From Brevibacterium daeguense (GTDB taxonomy: Bacteria; Actinomycetota; Actinomycetes; Actinomycetales; Brevibacteriaceae), in contig NZ_JAJTWW010000016.1 in NCBI RefSeq assembly GCF_021729135.1, positions 1 through 64,000 of the forward strand: DNA of 64,000 nucleotides, in the 5' to 3' direction. Made by a program: the position numbers and the translations under genes. Of this stretch, positions 26,451 through 35,223 are shown piece by piece. The notes under the pieces were generated by a model, which ran no database searches, had not been told where the DNA came from, and saw only the letters and a program-made list of their open reading frames with translations. How positions within the stretch are numbered: the stretch's first letter is position 1; each line of letters opens with the position of its first letter.

Positions 26451-28013
26451 GTGACTCCACACCGCCGCACCGTCCTCGTCACCGGAGCGACCGGCTACGT
26501 GGGTGGGCGCCTGATCCCGCAGCTGCTCGCCGCCGGCCACCGGGTCCGCGCCCTCGTCCGCTCCCCCGAGAAGCTGGCACCGCTCGACTGGGCGGACCGG
26601 ATCGAGATCGCGAAAGGCAGCCTCGACGACTTCGACACCGTGCGCGGCGCGTGCGAAGGAGTCGACGCCGTCTACTACCTGGTCCATTCGATGAGCGACT
26701 CCCGGGACTTCGCCGAACGGGAGAAGTCGATGGCGGAGACGACCGCCCGGGCCGTCGAGGAGGCCGGGGTGCGCCGGATCATCTACCTCGGCGGCCTCCA
26801 CCCGGATGACGTCGAGCTGTCGGTGCACATGCGCTCGCGTGCCGCTGTCGGCGAGGTGTTCCTCGACTCCACGGTCCCCGCGGCGGTCTTCGAGGCCGGC
26901 ATCATCATCGGCTCCGGTTCGGCATCCTTCGAGATGATCCGGCACCTCGCCGCGGTGCTGCCGGCCATGCCCGCCCCCAGCTGGGTGACCAATCGGATCG
27001 AGCCCCTCTTCATCCGCGACCTGCTCCACTATCTGGTCGCGGCCCTCGACCTGCCGGAGGACATCAATGAGCGCCTCCCGCTGGGGTGCGGGGAGGTCAT
27101 GACCTACGCCGAGGCGATGAGCCGGGCGTCCACCGAACTCGGCCTGCCGAGGCGCCCCGTCGTCGCGCTGCCGCTGCCGGCCCAGCTGCTGGCCGGGTAT
27201 TGGGTGAGCCTGGTGACTCCGCTGCCGCACGGGCTCGCGGTGCCGCTGGTCCAGTCCCTCCAGGACGACGCGGTGCGCAGCAGCCACCACGTCGACCAGC
27301 TCATCGATCCCCCGCCGGACGGACCCACCGGATACAGCAGAGCGATCGCGCAGGTGCTGGAGGCGGAAAACCGCCTCCTGCCGGACACCGCGATCCCGCT
27401 GCCCGACGGCTCTCCCCTCGCCGCCACTCCGACTCCCACTCCCCGGACCACGCATGGCCCCTCGCCCACCGATCCCCCATGGGCGGGGCCCACGGTGTTC
27501 CACTCCCAGCGCACACGCGTGGTGCAGGCGGACCAGGGCGAGCTGCGGCAGGCCGCCGAGGCGATCGTCACCGGACTCAAGCGCTGGTCCTTGGAGAAGC
27601 GCGAGCCCACCCGGCGGCTGCTGACCCGGCGCCGTGGGGAGCGGTTCGGGTCGGCGTGGCTGGACATCCGCCTCGGCGACGGGAATCCATCGGGTCCCTC
27701 GGATGTGCCGCGCGACTCGCATTTCCCGGACAACCCGGATGGGCTGCGCGACTCGGATGCGCCGACCGAGGAGAGGGCGAGTCGCGCCGCAACTCGCCTC
27801 ACCCAGACGACTGTCTTCGCCCCGCGCGGTCTGCTGGGCGTGATCGCCTGGCACGCGTCCTCACCGGTGCGGGCGCTGAACAGCGCGCGAATGATCAGCA
27901 GGGTGCTGAGAAGCGGCACGCCTCGGGGCCGGGTTCAGCTCACTCGAAGACCGTCCGCGGTGCCGGCTGGCCGATCGACGCGACCAGATCGCCGGCCAGT
28001 TCCCGCACCTTGA
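26451..28013 (+). CDS. NAD(P)-binding SDR with a DUF2867-like C-terminal domain
   Basis: A 520-residue two-domain protein. The N-terminal Rossmann domain carries VLVTGATGYVGGRLIPQLL and behaves like an atypical extended SDR. The C-terminal part, from about residue 345, resembles DUF2867, ending with FAPRGLLGVIAWHASSPVRALN near residue 470. The last 40 residues are Arg/Pro-rich and overlap the 3' end of the GAF-ANTAR gene by 74 bp, so part of the tail may be read-through of a drifted stop. The linker at 320-345 is rich in Pro and Thr. The GTG at 26451 follows GAAAGGCAC. Substrate is unknown. Confidence 0.8.
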   Translation: MTPHRRTVLVTGATGYVGGRLIPQLLAAGHRVRALVRSPEKLAPLDWADRIEIAKGSLDDFDTVRGACEGVDAVYYLVHSMSDSRDFAEREKSMAETTARAVEEAGVRRIIYLGGLHPDDVELSVHMRSRAAVGEVFLDSTVPAAVFEAGIIIGSGSASFEMIRHLAAVLPAMPAPSWVTNRIEPLFIRDLLHYLVAALDLPEDINERLPLGCGEVMTYAEAMSRASTELGLPRRPVVALPLPAQLLAGYWVSLVTPLPHGLAVPLVQSLQDDAVRSSHHVDQLIDPPPDGPTGYSRAIAQVLEAENRLLPDTAIPLPDGSPLAATPTPTPRTTHGPSPTDPPWAGPTVFHSQRTRVVQADQGELRQAAEAIVTGLKRWSLEKREPTRRLLTRRRGERFGSAWLDIRLGDGNPSGPSDVPRDSHFPDNPDGLRDSDAPTEERASRAATRLTQTTVFAPRGLLGVIAWHASSPVRALNSARMISRVLRSGTPRGRVQLTRRPSAVPAGRSTRPDRRPVPAP

Positions 28014-28668
28014 TGTTCCGGTTGCTGGCGGCGCGCTGCAGGATGGCGAATGCATCGTCCTGGCTGCAGCGGTTCTGGCTCATCAGGATCCCGACCGCCA
28101 CGTCGATGACCGTGCGCGACTCCATCGCCCGGCGCCGGTGCTCAGCCTCCTCCGCGAGCTCAGCCACTCGGACCGCGACCCGCAGGGCCTTCGACGCCAA
28201 GGCTGCGTACCGCTGGGCCACCTCCACGGCGGCTTCGTCGAAGCATCCGGCGTGGTGGGAGTAGAAGTTGAGCGCGGCGGTGGCCGAACCCTCCAGTTGC
28301 AGCGGGACCCCCAGAATGCTGCGCAGACCGCGCTCCCGGACCGCTTCGACGTACACCGGCCAGCGGTGCTCGGATTCGACATCCGACACGCGGGTCACGG
28401 TCTGGGTCCGCATGGCATCGACGCAGGGACCTTCGTCGATGCCCGTCTGCAGCTCCTCGAGGCCTCTGGCCTTCTCGTCGCTGCTGCCGACCACGATCAT
28501 CCGGTCGTTGCGCTGCAGGATGATGCCGGCGACGACGTCATGGCCTAACGAAAGGTGTGCGACCGAGAGCTGAGTGAGCTGATTGAGGAAGCCCGGCATA
28601 TCGCTTTCGCTGGCCAGCAGCTCATAGAGATGATCTGCGGGCGAAGCGAGATCGTCCGTTGGTTCCAC
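27940..28668 (-). CDS. GAF-ANTAR RNA-binding regulator
   Basis: A 242-residue regulator. A GAF sensor domain spans roughly residues 40-150 (ILQRNDRMIVVGSSDEKA to LNFYSHHAG), followed by a C-terminal ANTAR domain at 170-230 containing SRTVIDVAVGILMSQNRCSQDDAF. ANTAR proteins bind paired hairpins in nascent RNA and prevent termination. The GTG at 28668 is preceded by AAGGAAGAC. Its target RNA is not evident here. The 3' end overlaps the SDR/DUF2867 gene tail. Confidence 0.88.
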   Translation of the reverse strand: MEPTDDLASPADHLYELLASESDMPGFLNQLTQLSVAHLSLGHDVVAGIILQRNDRMIVVGSSDEKARGLEELQTGIDEGPCVDAMRTQTVTRVSDVESEHRWPVYVEAVRERGLRSILGVPLQLEGSATAALNFYSHHAGCFDEAAVEVAQRYAALASKALRVAVRVAELAEEAEHRRRAMESRTVIDVAVGILMSQNRCSQDDAFAILQRAASNRNIKVRELAGDLVASIGQPAPRTVFE

Positions 28669-28935
28669 GTTGTCTTCCTTGCGTGAGGGGACCGAATGGC
28701 CGGCCGGAAGCCCTGCTTGTCCTCGGTACCATACTGCTTTCCGGACCGCCGTGCCCGACACCGCGGTTGACCAGCCGTTCTCCCGGCGGCTACAGTCGGG
28801 GTTCGAGTTCAGAAGCGGCTCCTCACCCTTTCCTATGGGAGTTGTCTTGAGCTCTGCATTTTCCGCGGAACTGCTGTCCGCCGCTTCACCTGAGCCCCTG
28901 AGCTTCTTCACACCGGTCGACCGAGGAGGAGCCTG

Positions 28936-29496
28936 ATGGATCGCGACGCCGCTCTCGGCCGGATCCTTCGCTCGCTCCAGGATCTCGCCGAGGTATCCCT
29001 CGACATCGACGCTTTCGCGGACTCGCGCTACTCCGAGCTGTTCGAGGAGCACGGGGTCAGCGTTCCCCCGGAAGCCGCCGACGACCTGGGCCAGTGGCAG
29101 GAGGTGGCCGTCGGGATCACCCACCTGGCCCAGGAGCTCCGGACCGCGGTCAAGCGCGGAGACAACGACCTGCTCTTCACTCTGGGAGTCACGGCATCGG
29201 TCCGCAATCACGAAGTCGCACAGGCCCAAGCCGAGGGCAGAGCCCCCGAGGCGCCCACCGCCGGGGACGATTCCGCTGCCGAGCACGCCGTCTACGCCTG
29301 GTACAGCCCCGAGGATCAGTGGTGCTTCCTGGTGCCGGAGCTGGGGATCTGCGAGCGACAGCACCTGCAGCCGGGGGCGATCTCGACCTTCGCCCGGCGC
29401 GCTGTCGAAGACGCGACCGGTCACGAGGCACGGGTCGTCGTCCACGAGCTGCCGACCCCGCCGATCGTCGACCGGGACCGCCCCGACGCGCGGTGA
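28936..29496 (+). CDS. Hypothetical protein with a possible HicB-like C-terminal half
   Basis: A 186-residue protein. The first 95 residues are helical and charged and were not recognised. The second half (VYAWYSPEDQWCFLVPELGI, then TFARRAVEDATG) has the rhythm of HicB-like antitoxin folds in which a strand pair is followed by a helix. This resemblance is a visual inference. A strong RBS, GAGGAGGAG, precedes the ATG. No HicA-like partner was seen beside it. Confidence 0.65.
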   Translation: MDRDAALGRILRSLQDLAEVSLDIDAFADSRYSELFEEHGVSVPPEAADDLGQWQEVAVGITHLAQELRTAVKRGDNDLLFTLGVTASVRNHEVAQAQAEGRAPEAPTAGDDSAAEHAVYAWYSPEDQWCFLVPELGICERQHLQPGAISTFARRAVEDATGHEARVVVHELPTPPIVDRDRPDAR

Positions 29497-29511
29497 CCGG
29501 CGCGGCCCGGG

Positions 29512-30153
29512 TCAGGAATCGCTGACCGTGAACCGGGTCTTCACGTGCTGCGGATTCTCGATCTCGTCGAGGATGGCGACCGCCATGGTGCCCGACGTGG
29601 TATGTGACGTGCCGTCCGAGGCAAAGATGATCTCGTCGGTGCCAAGCACCGGAGTGCTCGCCTCGCCGGGAGAGAATTCGGCCTGCGGCGACACCCCCAC
29701 CCAGTCGACCTCTTCCACGCGACGCAGATACTCGAGCTGCTTGAGTTGATTCTCCGGGATGGAAATCCAGGCTTCGGCACCAGGGGCCTGACGGATGTCG
29801 TCGACGAAGAGGTGCTTGTCCTCGCCGGTGGTCAGCGAGCCCGCGCCCAGGATGAACACCAGTCGCGGCTTCGACTCGCCTGCGGAATTCACCAGCAGCT
29901 GCGTGAGCTCGACGTGCTGGTGGGCCTGGTCAGGACTCGTGCCGAAGGCGTTGACAACCACGTCGAAGTCGGCGAGGTCGTCGGCGGTGAGCTCGAACGC
30001 ATCCCGCTGGAGCACCTCGGCCGCTGTGCCAAGTTTCTCGGCTGCCTTCTGACGGTTCTGCACGAGCGCGATGACTTCGTGATCACGTCGGACTGCCTCG
30101 CGATAGATGTCCGATCCAGCCTTGCCGGTTGCTCCGATGATGCCGATGCGCAT
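29512..30153 (-). CDS. NAD(P)-binding atypical SDR (YwnB-like)
   Basis: A 213-residue Rossmann-fold protein. The N-terminal RIGIIGATGKAGSDIYREA holds the GxxGxxG nucleotide-binding motif. The pattern DVVVNAFGTSPDQAHQHV near residue 85 and LVFILGAGSL near 120 fit the NAD(P)H-binding subfamily of atypical SDRs, often annotated as NAD(P)-dependent oxidoreductase. The canonical Tyr-x3-Lys pair was not seen. The ATG at 30153 follows GGGAGTCG. It is transcribed convergently with the 28936 gene. Substrate is unknown. Confidence 0.82.
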   Translation of the reverse strand: MRIGIIGATGKAGSDIYREAVRRDHEVIALVQNRQKAAEKLGTAAEVLQRDAFELTADDLADFDVVVNAFGTSPDQAHQHVELTQLLVNSAGESKPRLVFILGAGSLTTGEDKHLFVDDIRQAPGAEAWISIPENQLKQLEYLRRVEEVDWVGVSPQAEFSPGEASTPVLGTDEIIFASDGTSHTTSGTMAVAILDEIENPQHVKTRFTVSDS

Positions 30154-30321
30154 GGTGCGACTCCCGTTCCGACCCGCTCAGGCCGAACCGGGACTGAGCG
30201 GATCCTCGAACTCTGCAGTTGACGATCGAACAACGCGGGAGAGCGCTCCAGGATTCCCGTATCGGATTCCTACCGGTTCAGAACATCTTCGGCAGGACGA
30301 GGGCGCGACCAGCACTCCCGC

Positions 30322-32736
30322 CTACCGCCCCAGCAGATCGAGGCCGGCCCGAACGATCGACGCCTCGTCGATGCCGTGCAGCTTGTAGGCCTCCTGCACC
30401 GAGGACGCCTGCCCGAAGGACGTCACGCCGAGGTTGATGGTCCGGTCGCCGCGGATGCCCGCCAGGAATGCCAGCGTGTGGGGGTGGCCGTCGAGCACCG
30501 TGACAAGAGGTGCGGGTGAGTCGGGCGGGAAGAGCGCCTCGGCGATGGCCGACCGCTGTCCTGCCGCGACCCGGTGCCGCTCCTGCACCGACCGGAACAG
30601 CAGGTCGGGGCTGGTCAGGCACACCACTCCGGCGCGGATGCCGAAGGATTCGAGCTTCCGGGCCGCGCCGACGACCTCGGTCATCATCGCGCCCACCCCG
30701 ACGAGGGTGACCTGGTCCTCCGACGCCGGATGGTCGCTGATCCGGTAGCCGCCGGCCACCACCTGCTCGCGGCGCCGCTCCAGCAGCACGGGATCCTCCG
30801 GAAGCCCGGCGATCGACTGGTCGACGGGCCGGGTGGACAGCCGGAAGTATGCCGAATGGCCATCGGGGCGGCCGATCGCGCGCATCGCCTCGAGCATCGT
30901 CCATTCCAGGTCCTGGGCGAATGCCGGCTCCCAGGACACGAGCTCCGGGACCTCCAGCGTCACCGACGGGGTGTTGAACGACTGATGCGCCCCGCCTTCG
31001 GGCGCGAGGCTCACGCCGGACGGGGTACCGATCATGATCGATTGCCCGCCGGCGTACATCCCGAAGTGCCACGGCTCCAGCGCCCGGTTGATGAACGGGT
31101 CGTACATCACGCCGATCGGGATCAGCGGCTGACCCCAGCGGCTGAACGTGCTGCCGAGCTCCCCGGCGAGGCTGACGAGGTTGACCTCGGCGATCCCGAG
31201 CTCGATGTGCTGGCCGCCGGAGACCTCCTGCCACTTGAGCACCCGCTCGCGGTCGTCGGAGAACCAGTCGTGCCGCCCGGCCAGCGACCACACTCCGGTC
31301 TTGTTGATCCAGCCGCCCAGGTTCGTCGACGTCGCCACGTCCGGGCTGACCGTGACCACCCGGTCGGCGATCTCGGGTGCACCGCGTTTGAGGTCGGACA
31401 GGAACCGGCCCAACGTGGCCTGCGTGGAGGTGACGGCCTTGTGCGACCAGCCGAGCGCCTCGGGAACCCCCTCGATCCGGGTCTGCTCGATCGGCTGCCG
31501 GCGCAGCCGCTCGCGGGTGGCGGCGCACAGCTGACCGGCCGGAGTGTCATCCGGGAACCGCTGCCACGGGTCCTCCAGGGACATGCCGGAGATCTCCGCG
31601 AGCTCGTGCATCTGCGATTCGGTGAGCTGGGCGGCGTGGTTGTTCGGGTGACCCTCGGTCGCCAGGCCGCGGCCCTTGATGGTGTAGGCGAAGATCACGG
31701 TCGGGCGGGTGTCGTCGATCCGGTCGAACGTCGCCATCAGCTGGGAGATGTCGTGTCCGCCCAGGTCGCGGACCACCTCGGCCAGCTCCCGAGGTGTCAG
31801 CGATTCCACGAGTGCGCGCAGTCCCGACTCCTCGGCGTCGGCGACGCCGGCCAGCACGCGCTCGGGCACCTCGTCCGGGTGGGAGCGCAGGATCCGCTGG
31901 TACTCCTCATTGGGCATGTCGGTCATCCGCTGCTCGAAGGCCGCGCCGCCGGGCCCGGCGAACAGCTGCTGGATGCGCGCACCCCACTTGCAGGTCAGCA
32001 CCTGCCAGTCGGCGGCGGCGAACATGCCCTGGAGGCGCGCGATCTGCTTGTCCGGGATGATCCGGTCCAGCGACTGCCGGTTGAGGTCGACGATCCACAC
32101 CGCCTCGCCGAGCTGGCGGACCTCCGGGTCGATGATCGCCTCCCAGACTGCGCCCTCGTCCATCTCCGCATCACCGAGCAGCGAGTAGAAGCGGCCGGCG
32201 TCGGGCGCCTGCGGGAAGTGCTCCTTGAGGTAGCGGTGCGAGAGCGCGGCCCACAGCGGGGCGGTCGCGCCGATGCCGACGGAGCCGGTGGAGAAGTCGA
32301 CCGTGTCCGGGTCCTTCGACCGCGACGGGTACGGCTGCAGGCCGCCCTTGGAGCGCAGGGTGGTGAGGTACTTCTCGTCGAGGTCGCCGAGCAGGTAGTT
32401 GATCGCGTGGAGCGCCGGGGACGCGTGCGGCTTCACCGACACCCGGTCGGCGGCGGTGAGCTGCGAGAACCACAGCGCCGTCATGATGCCGGCCATCGAG
32501 GCGCTCGAGGACTGGTGCCCACCGACCTTGACCCCGTCGGGGTTCTCCCGCCCGCGGTTAGCGGCGTCGATGATCGCCGTCGACAGCCACAGCACCCGCT
32601 GCGCGATCTGATCGAGCACCGACTCGTCCGGGGAGGCGGTCGCGGTCAGCGGGCGCGAGTTCACGCTCGGCGGGCTGGCCTGCACCGCGGTCTCGAACTG
32701 CCCGGTCTCCCGCTCGTCGTGGTGCGAAGTCGTCAT
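30322..32736 (-). CDS. Thiamine-diphosphate 2-oxoacid dehydrogenase E1 (AceE/MdeB-type)
   Basis: An 804-residue transketolase-like E1. The ThDP site shows GGHQSSSAS near residue 73 and GDAEMDEGAVWEAI near 190; a second domain holds SPDVATSTNLGGW near 480. The arrangement matches homodimeric E1 enzymes such as AceE and the 2-oxobutyrate-specific MdeB. It is about 80-100 residues shorter than typical AceE (about 885-910). No E2 lipoyl protein or E3 gene lies next to it, so it may borrow these or act independently. The ATG at 32736 follows GAGGAGC. It is divergent from an enoyl-CoA hydratase. Confidence 0.85.
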   Translation of the reverse strand: MTTSHHDERETGQFETAVQASPPSVNSRPLTATASPDESVLDQIAQRVLWLSTAIIDAANRGRENPDGVKVGGHQSSSASMAGIMTALWFSQLTAADRVSVKPHASPALHAINYLLGDLDEKYLTTLRSKGGLQPYPSRSKDPDTVDFSTGSVGIGATAPLWAALSHRYLKEHFPQAPDAGRFYSLLGDAEMDEGAVWEAIIDPEVRQLGEAVWIVDLNRQSLDRIIPDKQIARLQGMFAAADWQVLTCKWGARIQQLFAGPGGAAFEQRMTDMPNEEYQRILRSHPDEVPERVLAGVADAEESGLRALVESLTPRELAEVVRDLGGHDISQLMATFDRIDDTRPTVIFAYTIKGRGLATEGHPNNHAAQLTESQMHELAEISGMSLEDPWQRFPDDTPAGQLCAATRERLRRQPIEQTRIEGVPEALGWSHKAVTSTQATLGRFLSDLKRGAPEIADRVVTVSPDVATSTNLGGWINKTGVWSLAGRHDWFSDDRERVLKWQEVSGGQHIELGIAEVNLVSLAGELGSTFSRWGQPLIPIGVMYDPFINRALEPWHFGMYAGGQSIMIGTPSGVSLAPEGGAHQSFNTPSVTLEVPELVSWEPAFAQDLEWTMLEAMRAIGRPDGHSAYFRLSTRPVDQSIAGLPEDPVLLERRREQVVAGGYRISDHPASEDQVTLVGVGAMMTEVVGAARKLESFGIRAGVVCLTSPDLLFRSVQERHRVAAGQRSAIAEALFPPDSPAPLVTVLDGHPHTLAFLAGIRGDRTINLGVTSFGQASSVQEAYKLHGIDEASIVRAGLDLLGR

Positions 32737-32905
32737 TGATGCTCCTCGGAATCCTGGCCGGCCGCAGCTCAGTGGACCGTTCATCCGCTCACGCTACTGC
32801 AGATGCAGGGATTTGGATGGCCAGAGCGCCTGTGACGGTAAAGGTGAGCATGGGATTGTGGAGGACGGACCACCCGCCACACAGTCGAGCAGAAGAGAGC
32901 ACGAA

Positions 32906-33637
32906 TTGATCACCGAGTCTCGCACGGACGAAGGCATCCTCACCGTCACCATCGACAACCCGACCAAGGCAAACTCCCTGTCCGCCGATATGCTCGAGCG
33001 CCTGGTTGCGGCTTTCACCGCTGCTTCGAGCGACCCGAGCCTCCGAGCCGTGCTGCTCACCGCGGCTGGAAACAGGGGTTTCTCCGCCGGCATGGACACT
33101 GCGCAGTTCGAGCACTCGAGCTCGACCCGCGCCTACGAGACGATCTCGCTGCTGGGACGGGTGTGCGAGGCGATCAAGGACTGCGACGTGCCGGTCGCCG
33201 CCGCGATCCGCGGCTACTGCGTCGGCGGGGCACTCGAGATTGCTGCCGCGGCCGACTTCCGGGTGGGCGGGGTGAGCTCGTGGTACTCGATGCCCGAGGT
33301 GCGCATCGGCATCCCCTCGGTGCTGGACGCGGCGAACCTCCACCGTGTCATGGGCTGGACCAAGGCCAGCGAGCTGATCCTCACCGCCAATCGCTTCAGT
33401 GCCGAAGACATGGACAAGTGCGGGTTCCTCAATGCGCTGGTCGAGGACGCGGAAGTCGAGGAGCGCGCGCTCGGCTACCTGCGCGACACGATGGAGTCCG
33501 ACCGCGCGGTGATCGCCCAGCAGAAACGACTGTTCCGGACCTGGAAGAACTCCTTCGAGCGCGAGGCGATCGCCGACAGCAAGAAGGAGTTCGCTCTGGC
33601 CTTCGCACGGAAGAGTGATCCTGGCACGGAAGAATGA
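32906..33637 (+). CDS. Enoyl-CoA hydratase/isomerase family protein 1
   Basis: A 243-residue crotonase-fold protein. The oxyanion-hole strands are RGFSAGMDTAQ near residue 55 and GYCVGGALEIAAAADFRVGG near 105. The start is uncertain: a TTG at 32906 after GAAGAGAG gives the usual domain length, while upstream GTG or TTG codons would add 16-31 unrelated residues. The end, SDPGTEE, falls inside a 19-bp tandem DNA repeat (33617-33662). Substrate is unknown. Confidence 0.8.
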   Translation: MITESRTDEGILTVTIDNPTKANSLSADMLERLVAAFTAASSDPSLRAVLLTAAGNRGFSAGMDTAQFEHSSSTRAYETISLLGRVCEAIKDCDVPVAAAIRGYCVGGALEIAAAADFRVGGVSSWYSMPEVRIGIPSVLDAANLHRVMGWTKASELILTANRFSAEDMDKCGFLNALVEDAEVEERALGYLRDTMESDRAVIAQQKRLFRTWKNSFEREAIADSKKEFALAFARKSDPGTEE

Positions 33638-33662
33638 TCCTGGCACGGAAGAATGATCCTGG
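33617..33662. repeat. 19-bp tandem repeat at the end of enoyl-CoA hydratase 1
   Basis: The unit GATCCTGGCACGGAAGAAT occurs at 33617-33635 and 33636-33654, and its first 8 bases recur at 33655-33662. The hydratase stop codon lies across the repeat junction, so repeat expansion changes the C-terminus and the gap to the next gene. Confidence 0.85.
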
Positions 33663-33709
33663 ATCCGCGTCAAATACAGCCGATCCATGACGAGAAGGGA
33701 TATCGATCG

Positions 33710-34540
33710 TTGATTCCACAGCCACAGTCGACAGATGACAGCTTCGTGTTCATCGATTGCGACCTGAACCGTGATTCAGGGGCCGCAGCAATAGTGCTCA
33801 ACAGACCGGAGAAGCGAAACGCCATCAACTTCTCGGTGATCCAGGAGCTGATTTCCGCGATTGAGGGATTCAATGCTCTGCCCGGCGTTTCCTCAATCAC
33901 CATCACCGGCCGCGGAAAGGGATTCTGCGCTGGAGACGACATTGCAGGCATGGGAACCGACGAACACCCGTTGCCGGATGATCCTGTTGCTCGTGCAGGT
34001 CAAGGCTATGTCCGATTGATCAGGTCAGTGTGGACCAGCAGAAAACCTGTGATCGCAGACGTTCACGGGTTCGCCGCCGGTGCTGGTGCGATGCTGATGC
34101 TGGCTGCCGACATCATCTGCGTCGACCCGGACACGACGGTGTCATTTCCTTTCACGAAGCTGGGTATCACGGCAGGATCGTTGGTGGACCATCTCGGGAT
34201 TCCCTTCCACCTCGCCAACTTGCTCCTGTACACCGGCTCGTCCCTGGGAGCATCGGACCTGGCACGGCTGGGCATCGCTGGATTTGTCGGTGACCCAGAC
34301 GAACGTCGCCGCTGGGTCACTGAGACCCAACAGAGCATCAGTCGGGTGTCTCCCTCGGCAGTCCAGGCCATCAAGACAGCTCGGCGGTCTTCGCAGACGA
34401 GAACCGACTCCGCGCTGGTCAGAGAGCAGCTCCTGCTGGCCGCCGGCTATGGCCACTCCGACTACATGGAGGGAAAAAGGGCGTTCCTCGAAAAGCGCTC
34501 GCCGAACTTCCTCGAGGCGCATTCCTACGAATCCGACTGA
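33710..34540 (+). CDS. Enoyl-CoA hydratase/isomerase family protein 2
   Basis: A 276-residue crotonase-fold protein. AAIVLNRPEKRNAIN near residue 28, the oxyanion strand KGFCAGDDIAGMG near 72 and GFAAGAGAMLMLAADII near 122 are typical of the superfamily. The TTG at 33710 follows GAGAAGGGA; an ATG at 33653 is possible but would start inside the tandem repeat. The codon pattern is visibly less GC-rich than in the preceding genes. It ends 170 bp before the flavin reductase. A role with the monooxygenase genes is inferred from proximity only. Confidence 0.85.
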   Translation: MIPQPQSTDDSFVFIDCDLNRDSGAAAIVLNRPEKRNAINFSVIQELISAIEGFNALPGVSSITITGRGKGFCAGDDIAGMGTDEHPLPDDPVARAGQGYVRLIRSVWTSRKPVIADVHGFAAGAGAMLMLAADIICVDPDTTVSFPFTKLGITAGSLVDHLGIPFHLANLLLYTGSSLGASDLARLGIAGFVGDPDERRRWVTETQQSISRVSPSAVQAIKTARRSSQTRTDSALVREQLLLAAGYGHSDYMEGKRAFLEKRSPNFLEAHSYESD

Positions 34541-34546
34541 GCTTGG

Positions 34547-34580
34547 TCGATTTCTGGGCGGTCTCGATTTCTGGGCGGTC
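34547..34580. repeat. 17-bp tandem duplication upstream of the flavin reductase
   Basis: TCGATTTCTGGGCGGTC is present twice in direct succession at 34547-34563 and 34564-34580. It ends 18 bp before the activator box at 34599. It may be slippage or an extra activator-binding element. Confidence 0.85.
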
Positions 34581-34598
34581 TTTCCGTGAGCAGTCAAA

Positions 34599-34619
34599 AG
34601 TGTCCCATTCTGGACCACC
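34599..34619 (+). promoter_or_regulatory. Activator box of the flavin reductase promoter
   Basis: AGTGTCCCA-TT-CTG followed by GACCACC; it has partial dyad symmetry (GTGTCC/GGACCAC). A closely matching box lies at 38303-38323 on the minus strand upstream of the luciferase-like monooxygenase. The AcoR-like protein between the two genes is the likely binder (inference). Confidence 0.7.
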
Positions 34620-34639
34620 TCCGTTCCCAGCCCGCGCCG

Positions 34640-34645
34640 CATACT
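34640..34645 (+). promoter_or_regulatory. CATACT -10 element of the flavin reductase promoter
   Basis: CATACT begins 41 bp after the start of the activator box at 34599. The monooxygenase promoter has the same hexamer at the same distance. No clear -35 is visible at 17 bp, consistent with activator dependence. No TGGCAC-N5-TTGC (sigma54) pattern is present. Confidence 0.6.
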
Positions 34646-34710
34646 CGTCATGAACGTCGCGGTCCTGGTGTGGATCGGGATGACCGCTGCACATGGAAGG
34701 GGTGCCAACA

Positions 34711-35220
34711 ATGTCGGAATACAAGGACGTATCGCCGCAACGGATGCGCGAGGTGATGGGCAGCTTCTGCTCTGGGGTGACCGTGGTCGCGACGCAGACT
34801 GAAGACGGACCGGTCGGCTTCACGTGTCAGTCATTCACCTCGCTGTCGCTGGAGCCGGCGCTGATCACCTTCAACCCGTCGCGCACCTCGACGTCGTGGC
34901 CGCGGATTCGGGAGGTGGGACGGTTCTGCGTCAATATCCTGGGTGGAAAGCACCAGGAGCTCTCCGGCGGTTTCGCCCGGTCGGGTGCGGACAAGTTCGC
35001 CGGAGTCGCCCATGAACCCACTCCTCTGGGCAATCTCCGCCTCGTGGGTGCTCTCGCATGGATCGACTGCACGCTGCATGCCGAATATGACGGCGGTGAC
35101 CACACGATTGTGGTGGGCCAAGTGCAGGCGATGGAGGCGGCCCAGCACATTGATCCGCTGCTGTTCTATCGAGGAAGGTACGCCGCACTGGCCGCTGCTA
35201 TCGAGCTTGCCGCGTCGTGA
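34711..35220 (+). CDS. Flavin reductase of a two-component monooxygenase (HpaC-like)
   Basis: A 169-residue NAD(P)H:flavin reductase domain protein. FCSGVTVVATQTEDGPVGFTC near residue 20, SLEPALITFNPSRTS near 48 and VGRFCVNILGGKHQELS near 68 are typical of the FMN-binding split-barrel reductases that hand reduced flavin to partner monooxygenases. The ATG at 34711 has AAGGGG upstream. The partner is probably the luciferase-like monooxygenase at 37060, since both promoters share one activator box. It ends 3 bp before the end of the convergent regulator gene. Confidence 0.88.
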   Translation: MSEYKDVSPQRMREVMGSFCSGVTVVATQTEDGPVGFTCQSFTSLSLEPALITFNPSRTSTSWPRIREVGRFCVNILGGKHQELSGGFARSGADKFAGVAHEPTPLGNLRLVGALAWIDCTLHAEYDGGDHTIVVGQVQAMEAAQHIDPLLFYRGRYAALAAAIELAAS

Positions 35221-35223
35221 TCG

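Noticed and set aside
34620-34710. Sigma54 (-24/-12) promoter before the flavin reductase
   Set aside because: Looked for because the regulator is NtrC-like. No TGGCAC-N5-TTGC pattern is present on either target promoter.
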